A DNA stretch of 64,000 nucleotides from Nitrospirota bacterium (GTDB lineage: Bacteria > Nitrospirota > Nitrospiria > Nitrospirales > UBA8639): the NCBI GenBank assembly GCA_029864405.1, contig JAOTTP010000001.1:96909-160908 (forward strand). The letters are read 5' to 3'. Positions 51,488 to 58,598 of this stretch are shown in pieces. A program made the position numbers and the translations under genes. Under the pieces are notes generated by a model, which was not told the DNA's origin, did no database searches, and worked only from the letters and a program-made list of their open reading frames with translations. Position 1 is the stretch's first letter; each line of letters opens with the position of its first letter.

Positions 51488-52930
51488 ATGAGCAAACGAA
51501 ACCCCATCCGTATTCAACAAGGCTATACCCCGGCCTCTGCGGTTCCCACGCAGGTCGTCTCCAACGAAGAATTCATCCCTCCGGCACAAACAGCCAAACA
51601 GGCGCAGGTGGAATGGCTGATTCACAGGACAAGTAAACAACTGAGCAGTACGCTCGGCATCAACCGGCGGGAATTCTTGAAAACAACCGGAGGAATGGCG
51701 CTTGGCTTTCTGGCCATGAACCAGGTGTTCGGCCAATTCTTTGACGTGCTCGATGTCGAAGCGGCAGAACCGCAAGCGGTTCAGGCACTCAAAGGGGACA
51801 TCCCGTTCATCTTCGATGTGCAGACTCATTACGTCAGTTCCTCCTTCAACCAACCGGGTTGGAAAGAAGGACTGCTGGGATTGAGGCGGCGGGCACGAGA
51901 GATGGGCCTGAATCCTAAGCTTGCCGGCGACACTGGCACCATGGCCGACTTAAGCTGGGAAAACTACATCAAAGAAGTCTTTCTGGATAGCGACACATCC
52001 CTTGGCCTCATCAGCACCCCACCCGGCCCCTATCCATGGGAAGCCGTTGTCCCGCCGAAAGAAATGACGCATATCCGGGATGAAATTAACCGCCTGACTA
52101 CCTCCCAGCGCATGCTCGCCCATGGGCTGGTCATGCCCCAGTTAGGCAAAGTCGATCTTGATTACATGGATCAACAAGCGGAGACGTTCAAGGTCGATGC
52201 GTGGAAATGTTATACCGGCTCACCGCCGAAAGGCTTCGAGCATGGCTGGTGGCTGAGCGATGAGAAGATCGCCTATCCCATGTTGGAAAAAGCGCAGACA
52301 TTAGGCATCACCAACATCTGCGCACATAAAGGGCTGCCGCTGGGTCCGGTGGCCGATTACAATCATCCCCGCGACATCCTCAAGGCTGCCGCGGATTTTC
52401 CCAAGCTGAATTTCCTGGTGTACCACTCTGGATTTGTAGGCACATCCAGGATCAATCTGGATGAAGCGAAACTAGGCGAGATTCCGTGGACCACTGAATT
52501 TTGCCGGCTAAAGAAGAAACAGCCAAAGCTCAACAACGTCTATATGGAACTGGGCTCGACCTTTGGCCAACTCGTTATCACCGAACCGTTGATGTGCGCC
52601 CACCTCCTTGGACAAATTCTCTCGGCCTTCGGAGACGATCATCTCATCTGGGGTACGGACTCCATCTGGTATGGGACGCCCCAATGGCAGATTGAAGCCT
52701 TCCGGCGGTTTCAGATTCCCGAAGAGCTTCAGGAAAAATACCGTTACCCTGCTTTAACCAAAGTTCTTAAGGCAAAAGTCTTTGGTCTGAATGCCGCTAC
52801 ACTGTTCAACGTGGATATTGAAACGAAACGGAAAGAACTCCCAAAGGACTATTTGAGCCACATCAAAATGGCCTACCTGGAAGAAGGACCATCCCCCAGC
52901 CACCACGCCTACGGCTGGATTTCCAAATAA
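51488..52930 (+). CDS. Amidohydrolase-2 family metalloenzyme with Tat-type signal
   Basis: 480 residues from the ATG at 51488. A twin-arginine motif NRREFLKTTGGMALGFLAMNQVF sits at about 59-81, after an unusually long N-terminal part, suggesting Tat export or a Tat-derived anchor. The catalytic domain has amidohydrolase-2 signs: IFDVQTHYV (first metal ligands), ICAHKGLP, LVYHSGFVG (histidines) and LIWGTDSIWYGTPQWQIEAFRRFQIPEEL (the WGTD aspartate). These enzymes are decarboxylases or hydrolases on cyclic or aromatic acids; the substrate is unknown. A fragment of a second copy lies 3.3 kb downstream (56272-56491). Confidence 0.87.
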   Translation: MSKRNPIRIQQGYTPASAVPTQVVSNEEFIPPAQTAKQAQVEWLIHRTSKQLSSTLGINRREFLKTTGGMALGFLAMNQVFGQFFDVLDVEAAEPQAVQALKGDIPFIFDVQTHYVSSSFNQPGWKEGLLGLRRRAREMGLNPKLAGDTGTMADLSWENYIKEVFLDSDTSLGLISTPPGPYPWEAVVPPKEMTHIRDEINRLTTSQRMLAHGLVMPQLGKVDLDYMDQQAETFKVDAWKCYTGSPPKGFEHGWWLSDEKIAYPMLEKAQTLGITNICAHKGLPLGPVADYNHPRDILKAAADFPKLNFLVYHSGFVGTSRINLDEAKLGEIPWTTEFCRLKKKQPKLNNVYMELGSTFGQLVITEPLMCAHLLGQILSAFGDDHLIWGTDSIWYGTPQWQIEAFRRFQIPEELQEKYRYPALTKVLKAKVFGLNAATLFNVDIETKRKELPKDYLSHIKMAYLEEGPSPSHHAYGWISK

Positions 52931-52999
52931 AAAAGTTTACTCCCTACTCAAAGAGACGTCTTAGACCTTCAGCCATTTCTCCATGTATATTTATTTCCC

Positions 53000-53028
53000 T
53001 TGAGATTCATGGCACAGTCTTCTACAAT
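53000..53028 (+). promoter_or_regulatory. Sigma-70 promoter of the TIR-TPR gene
   Basis: TTGAGA (53000-53005), 17-bp spacer, TACAAT (53023-53028), each one base from consensus. The predicted start is near 53035, giving a leader of about 100 bases before the ATG at 53138. Confidence 0.7.
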
Positions 53029-53111
53029 TTTCTATCTGCATTCTTAAATTCCTTCATATCCCGTTCGTGTTAAAAAACGGCCGTTTCGATTTCCATCCAT
53101 CGCAGGGTAAA

Positions 53112-53128
53112 CCCAAGAGTTTCTTGGG
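53112..53128. promoter_or_regulatory. Hairpin directly before the TIR-TPR start codon
   Basis: CCCAAGA-GTT-TCTTGGG, a perfect 7-bp stem with a 3-base loop, ends nine bases before the ATG. No Shine-Dalgarno sequence is visible between it and the AT-rich start region, so it could limit translation or serve as an operator. Confidence 0.45.
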
Positions 53129-53137
53129 ATAATATAT

Positions 53138-56100
53138 ATGCTGAAACACCACTTTCTCAGTTATTCCACCATTGATGGGCTTGACTTTGCGCTCGATCTG
53201 CACGACGCCCTTGAAGGGGGATATCCTCCAATTCCTCTCTGGATGGACAAGCACAACCTGCAACCTGGGCAAGATTGGGATACCCAAATTGTTAAAGCCA
53301 TTCGAGAATGTGACAGCCTGATTTTTATCATGACCACAGATAGCCTCAGGGATAATTCGGTATGCAAAAACGAATGGACCCGGGCTCTGAAATACAAAAG
53401 ACCCATCGTCCCCATTCGACTACATGTCGATGCCGAAATGCCCTTTCGATTAGGCAATAGACAATTTATCGACTTTTCCACTGATTCTTCAGCAGGACTC
53501 GCTCAACTCCGAGCCCACCTCAAATGGTTAAGCTCTCCGGAAGGGAAAATTCAGACACTCCAGGATCAACTGGCTGATACCCAACGAGATCTCCAACGGT
53601 CGACAGGAGCCATGACCACCCATATTCAAGAAGAGATCGATCAACTTGAACTGAACATTGCCATCCAGAACACGAAACTTCAAAATCCACCCAATACGAT
53701 TCCCAGTGATCCCGCATCTCTGAAGAGAGATCTCATTCGGGAAGAAGCCAATGCACAAGGCCAGAGAACGCCCTCTTATACTCACATCATTAATGATCCC
53801 CCAGTCGTGGTTCCTACCTATTTTCAAAACCGCAAGGAAGAAATATCGCTCATTGAGGACTTCATAAAGGATGGCACCAAAAACTTACTCAACGTGGTTG
53901 GGCGTGGGGGAACTGGCCAAACCACATTAGTCTGCCGTGTTTTACAATCCCAAACAGAAAGTCAAGGCTCGACGGAGGAAGGACACCCTTCAATTGACAG
54001 AATGGTATATTTGAGCTCCACCGACTCACACGGTACCCCCTGGCTCAATCTTTTTACAGACCTCTGCCGTTTCTTGCCTGAGGAAACAGCCCGCGCTCTT
54101 CAGCAATTAGCGTCTCAACCCAATGCCAGTTCGTATGACATCATGCAAAGCCTCATAGAGGCCTTACCACAGGGCAGAACGATTGTCTTTCTCGATAATG
54201 TTCAACATATCATCGATCCCGAGACTCGGAATTTCATCGACCAAGAACTCGAGAAGGCCCTTCGTGCACTGTTAGACGATGGCCGGTCACATCTCAAGTT
54301 TATTCTGACGACCCATGTCGCCCCAAAAGCCTTAACCTTAGTACAGCCAGCACGCCAGCGATCCTTGCACATTCAAGAAGGACTCAAGCCCCCCTATACG
54401 GTGAATATTTTGCGTCAAATGGACGCCGATGGAACAGTCGGGTTGAAGACAGCCCCTGATGCCCTTCTGGAGGAAGCCGGAGAACGCACAAGAGGTTTTC
54501 CACGCGCCCTCGAAGCGCTCTATGCCATTCTGTCCGCAGATCGTGAAACCACACTGGAAGAGATTTTGGCAGACACCCGTCGGTTACTACCCGAGCATGT
54601 CTTAGAAGTCCTGGCCGGTGAGGCTTTTACCCGTCTGGATTCATTAGGCAAAAGAACTGTACAAGCTCTCGCCATCATGGACACGCCAATTTCCCCTATT
54701 GCCATTAACTACCTGCTGGAACCCTATCTCCCAGGCCTGGATTCCGAACCAATCCTCAAACGCCTGCTCAATATGCAATTCGTTCGCAAGCAGGGGGGGA
54801 ATTTTTTCCTCCATGCTGTTGACCGGGAATATGCCCTCTCACGTATTCCCCCTGACGAACAGAATGATCAGGGAATGAACAATCCCCCGTTCACACAAAG
54901 GGCACTCTTTCATCGTGCGGCAAACTTCTATCAGGACATTCGGAAACCCCAGAATGAATGGAACACGCTGGATGATCTCACCCCCCAAATGCGCGAATTT
55001 GACTTGCGATGTCATGCCAAAGAATATGAACCAGCCTTGCGCCTCTTACTGACATTCGATTTTGATTACCTCCTCCGGTGGGGACATTATCGCTTGATGG
55101 CCAACCTCCACGAACGCGTACACGGTCAAATACACGATCAGAAGTTGCAACAACGGCATCTAGCAAATTTAGGAACAGCCTATTATCGAATCGGAGACCT
55201 CTCCAAGGCCATTCATTATCATGAAGAAGCCCTCACATTGGCCCAACACAATCAGGATCCATCCGGGGAAAGCATTGCCTTGGCCAATCTGGGATTATGC
55301 TACAGGGGATTGGGGAAAACACTTGAAGCTATTGATAATTATGAGGCCGCGCTGCCCATCCTCCGTGAATTGAACCTTCGGGATGCAATCGCCACCGTAT
55401 TAATGAACTTGGGCACGGCCTATAGTGCCTTAGGGAGAATCCCACAAGCCGTCACGGTTCTTGAAGAAGCGAATGCCATTTATCTAGAAACGGGAAATCA
55501 CAACAATCGAGCTATGGCATTAGTCTGTCTTGGGGAAGTTCAGGGCCATCTCGGCAATACACAAGGTGCAACTCACTATGCCTCCGAGGGATTAGCTTTG
55601 GCGAGAACCATGTCAAATCCTTTTGTGGAAGCCGCGGCCTTGTGTACCCTCGGGGAACTCGAAAGAGATTTCCAAAACTGGGATAACGCCATTGCCAGGT
55701 ACCAGGAAGCTATCCAAAAAGCAGACTTCATTGCCAACGCCGAGATCCGAAGTATCGCGAGAATACGATTGTGCATGGTGTTTTTCTTATCTGACAATCT
55801 CCTCGATGCACGAGAAACGATTGAAGGGGCCTTGCAAATTGAAGCACCATCCGAAAAACATGTGGCGTCAGCCATGTACGGGATCGTGTTGCTTCGACAG
55901 GGAAATCCCCAACAAGCCAAACAGCAATTCCTCCAAACCATCACACAAACGGCAACGCTCCTTAACCATTGCTCCCAGGATATCTGGGCCCTTGAAAGTC
56001 AAGCACTCGCCCAATGCGGGCTGGCTATTTGCGACCAAAACTCCGAGCTGACGTCTTCCGCCACAGAGACCTTTCAAAGAATCCGTGAACTTGTCCATGA

Positions 56101-56245
56101 CAAAGGCACACTTCAACGAATGGTGAAGCTATTTGAGGCGGTATGCCTTGCCGACACTCAGGGCATTCTCACAGATGAACTACACCTGGCAGCAGACATT
56201 GAATCATGGCTGAAAAAAGCAGAGAGAGTAGAAGGGCCAATTTAA
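53138..56245 (+). CDS. TIR / NB-ARC-like / TPR protein, putative defence protein
   Basis: 1035 residues. A TIR domain (about 1-135) opens with HHFLSYSTIDGLDFALDLHDAL and has VCKNEWTRALKYKRPIVPI, whose Glu79 fits the NADase catalytic position. A coiled coil (about 140-190) follows. The NB-ARC/STAND-like ATPase has a P-loop at 254-264, VGRGGTGQTTL, in which the Walker A lysine is Gln261, and a Walker B-like IVFLDNVQ near 349-356, then FILTTH. A winged-helix-like part (ALAIMDTPISPIAINYLLE) precedes at least eight TPRs (about 665-1000; e.g. LANLGTAYYRIGDLSKAIHYHEEALTLAQ). It resembles bacterial NLR-like antiphage proteins: TPRs sense, the ATPase oligomerises, TIR destroys NAD+. Predicted; the lost lysine questions ATP use. 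Own promoter at 53000. Confidence 0.87.
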   Translation: MLKHHFLSYSTIDGLDFALDLHDALEGGYPPIPLWMDKHNLQPGQDWDTQIVKAIRECDSLIFIMTTDSLRDNSVCKNEWTRALKYKRPIVPIRLHVDAEMPFRLGNRQFIDFSTDSSAGLAQLRAHLKWLSSPEGKIQTLQDQLADTQRDLQRSTGAMTTHIQEEIDQLELNIAIQNTKLQNPPNTIPSDPASLKRDLIREEANAQGQRTPSYTHIINDPPVVVPTYFQNRKEEISLIEDFIKDGTKNLLNVVGRGGTGQTTLVCRVLQSQTESQGSTEEGHPSIDRMVYLSSTDSHGTPWLNLFTDLCRFLPEETARALQQLASQPNASSYDIMQSLIEALPQGRTIVFLDNVQHIIDPETRNFIDQELEKALRALLDDGRSHLKFILTTHVAPKALTLVQPARQRSLHIQEGLKPPYTVNILRQMDADGTVGLKTAPDALLEEAGERTRGFPRALEALYAILSADRETTLEEILADTRRLLPEHVLEVLAGEAFTRLDSLGKRTVQALAIMDTPISPIAINYLLEPYLPGLDSEPILKRLLNMQFVRKQGGNFFLHAVDREYALSRIPPDEQNDQGMNNPPFTQRALFHRAANFYQDIRKPQNEWNTLDDLTPQMREFDLRCHAKEYEPALRLLLTFDFDYLLRWGHYRLMANLHERVHGQIHDQKLQQRHLANLGTAYYRIGDLSKAIHYHEEALTLAQHNQDPSGESIALANLGLCYRGLGKTLEAIDNYEAALPILRELNLRDAIATVLMNLGTAYSALGRIPQAVTVLEEANAIYLETGNHNNRAMALVCLGEVQGHLGNTQGATHYASEGLALARTMSNPFVEAAALCTLGELERDFQNWDNAIARYQEAIQKADFIANAEIRSIARIRLCMVFFLSDNLLDARETIEGALQIEAPSEKHVASAMYGIVLLRQGNPQQAKQQFLQTITQTATLLNHCSQDIWALESQALAQCGLAICDQNSELTSSATETFQRIRELVHDKGTLQRMVKLFEAVCLADTQGILTDELHLAADIESWLKKAERVEGPI

Positions 56246-56271
56246 GTGCAGAGAGAAGACACGCGTCCTTT

Positions 56272-56491
56272 AGCTTTCCCATTCCTAACCGAGCAACAGA
56301 AAAAGCAGCAGTACCCCACCTTGACCAAAGATCTAAACGAAAAAATTTTTGGTCTGAATGCCGCCAAACTATTCAAAGTGGATGTCGAAGCCAAACAGAA
56401 GGATGTACCGAAGGATTATCTGAGCCACATCAAAATGGCCTATCTTGAAGAAGGCTCCTCCCCAGCCACCACGCTTATGGGTGGATTACGT
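56272..56491 (+). pseudogene. 3' fragment of a second amidohydrolase gene, frameshifted
   Basis: The translation (QQYPTLTKDLNEKIFGLNAAKLFKVDVEAKQKDVPKDYLSHIKMAYLEEGSSP) matches the last ~65 residues of the amidohydrolase at 51488-52930. Near 56461 one C of a C-run is missing relative to the intact gene, so HHAYGWI is read out of frame as TTLMGGL. The 5' part of this copy is absent and the TIR-TPR gene stands in its place, ending 26 bp before the homology begins. Confidence 0.85.
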
Positions 56492-56588
56492 ACTTGCCCT
56501 TCTTTTGAAATGTGATGCGGACGGACCGCGCTATAATCAGTTTTTGCGCCTAGCATACCAATCAGCAAGCGAGGAGTAATAAGCCTAC

Positions 56589-57577
56589 TCAATAATCGGT
56601 GGTTATGGCACCCTTATATATATATATATATATATATTCGTAACTTTCTAATTCACCAGAGTTATTTTTATCAGCTTCGGAAAGGACTTCTTTAAGGTCA
56701 AAAGTTTTCTCCCCTATTGCCTTAATAAAGCGGCCACCAAATATTTCATCCCCTTCCTTGTTACCCCAAATGTGTCTCTGGGGATCAACAACATCTTCGG
56801 CCAGTAACTCTTCCTTAAATATGGCCTCATTAAAATACTGAATGATTCTTTAATGCACCAAATCCACGTAGTCCTTCTCAGAATCGACACGACTAAAGTA
56901 TTCTCCATGCACCAACCTCTGCCGTAATCCAGAATTATAATCTTTACTTGTTCCATACAAATTTTCCATTAATTTCTGGTCTTCGCCAAGAATATTTTTT
57001 ATTTTTTGGTAAAATTTTCTATTGTAAGCCTTCCTATCCTTCATCCTTTCCTCATCGGAAAGTCCAACTTTTGCCACTGCCTCTAAAGCAGCACACATTA
57101 AAAGAAGCTTGGAGGAATACCAATTAGTATTAACGGCATCATTCCAATAAAAATAAAAGGCCTCAGAGATTTCTCTATCCATCAAAAGAATCTCCAGGGC
57201 CTTTTTCTCCTGATCACCAAATTGCAATCCTACACTTCCAGAATCTCTGACATACCTTAAATAAGCAGATTCTGTATCCGTTCTTTTTACCAGAAAAGGT
57301 TGAGAGTGGAACGCGATATAGCATTGAGAAATTAATGCAATTCTTGGAATTAGCTTTGCCAATTTGGCATAAAAATCGCCAATGGCAGCACCAAGATTTG
57401 ATGCTTCAACAAATCCTTTCGCTATCCAATGCTTACTCTCTCTCCAAGGAAAATGGGGCTTTCCCAGTGTGAGAACGAAATCCCATATGAGGAAAATGAA
57501 GTCGTTTCCATTTCCTCTACCATTGAAATTTGAGCAAGGGCCTCAACTCTCCACTGAATTTCGTATTTATTTTCCAT
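56589..57577 (-). pseudogene. Broken gene with HEPN-like C-terminal motif
   Basis: Coding signal runs from an ATG at 57577 (MENKYEIQWRVEALAQ) but needs a frameshift near 57540-57430 to continue as GNDFIFLIWDFVLTLGKPHFPW, then LGAAIGDFYAKLAKLIPRIALISQCYIAFHSQPFLVKRT and so on. An in-frame TAA at 56850-56852 interrupts it. Beyond that stop the same frame is still protein-like (RIIQYFNEAIFKEELLAEDVVDPQRHIWGNKE) to a TGA at 56589. LRQRLVHGEYF resembles the R-x4-H motif of HEPN (ApeA/Abi-type) domains, so a decayed RNase-type defence or toxin gene is likely. The DNA is more AT-rich than its neighbours, suggesting transfer. Confidence 0.6.
56615..56636. repeat. TA dinucleotide repeat
   Basis: Eleven TA units in a row, inside the 3' end of the broken HEPN-like frame. 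Slippage here would change the frame of the last codons. Confidence 0.9.
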
Positions 57578-57604
57578 ACTTACATTTGAGATTTAACTTC
57601 TATC

Positions 57605-58042
57605 TTACATCCGGTCTTCGTCGTGGTCGATGAGACCGGTCCAGGTGGTGATGTGTGAGAGTTCTTCTACCGACACCCCGCGTTTTTCAGCCAAGGCCGC
57701 CTTATTTCTATCGAAGGCTTGCTGCGCCATTGGGGCCTTCGGACCGAAGGTGAGCACCATGTTGTTCCACTCAGCCTTTTCTTCATCAGTCAGGGTCTTT
57801 CCGTTGGCCTTGACCCAGTTGGCAATCTCCGCGTCCGTGCCGCCTTGCAGGACACGCTTTTCAAAATCTTCTCCTTTGATTTCCAATTTATCCAACAAAT
57901 ATTTGTCTAATCCGGCCGTCAGATAATTGTAGTCTTGGATCTGTCCGGCATTGCGCATTTTAACTTTGTCGATGAGCCGCCCGAGATGGCAAAGGCCGCC
58001 GACTTGTTCTTTGGGACTACGTGGATACTGTGCTGTGGTCAT
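57605..58042 (-). CDS. DUF5069 domain protein
   Basis: 145 residues. MTTAQYPRSPKEQVGGLCHLGRLIDKVKMRNAGQIQDYNYLTAGLDKYLLDKLEIKGEDF is the DUF5069 pattern (PRSP...GG..HL.R.IDK.R). A perfect AGGAGG lies just upstream of the ATG. Function unknown; soluble, single gene. Confidence 0.88.
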   Translation of the reverse strand: MTTAQYPRSPKEQVGGLCHLGRLIDKVKMRNAGQIQDYNYLTAGLDKYLLDKLEIKGEDFEKRVLQGGTDAEIANWVKANGKTLTDEEKAEWNNMVLTFGPKAPMAQQAFDRNKAALAEKRGVSVEELSHITTWTGLIDHDEDRM

Positions 58043-58598
58043 GATGCCTCCTTATGATGATTAAACATTCTTTAGGAATTTATTGTTTAATTGGTTATAC
58101 CTTGTGAAAGGGACAAAACGAAATAGCCAATGATTTTTGTCTCGGGCTCACCCGTAGTGAACAATCGGCATCTAGGCCAGTCTTTTTGTGAAGCTAGATG
58201 CTTCGCCGAGCTCAGCATGACAACTGAATCCGGCTGGTTTTTGGCCGGAATCTCCTGTGATGATCTGTGGGACTCCAAAGACGAGATGTCTGCCAACGAC
58301 CTGCAGGCATGACAGAAGGAAAATGACCCCTCCTCGCCAATCTCGGCCAACCCGCCAATACGGAAAGATCGGTGTCTAACTTGAGTCCATCGGCGAAGCT
58401 AGATGCTTCGCCAGGCCTGCCCTGAGCGCAGTCGAATGGGCTCAGCATGACAAGGGCGGCTAACCTGAAGGCTGGCACTTGCCTCAGCTATCTGCGTGTC
58501 ATCCTGAGAGAATCGAAGGATCTGAGTTCAATCCACATGACAGAGATGTGTCGCCATCACTCTCTAATCTGGAAACGCCCAATGAGGTGCGAGGAACC
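58043..58598. repeat. Intergenic region with dispersed repeats
   Basis: No gene supported in about 555 bp. GAAGCTAGATGCTTCGCC occurs at 58190-58207 and 58395-58412, each followed by CTCAGCATGACAA; the second copy carries a 28 bp insert (58413-58440) with GCCTGCCCTGAGCG, a block shared with the module at 38058-38152. GAAGC-TAGAT-GCTTC can form a small hairpin. Phrases of this type are common in intergenic repeats. Confidence 0.7.
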
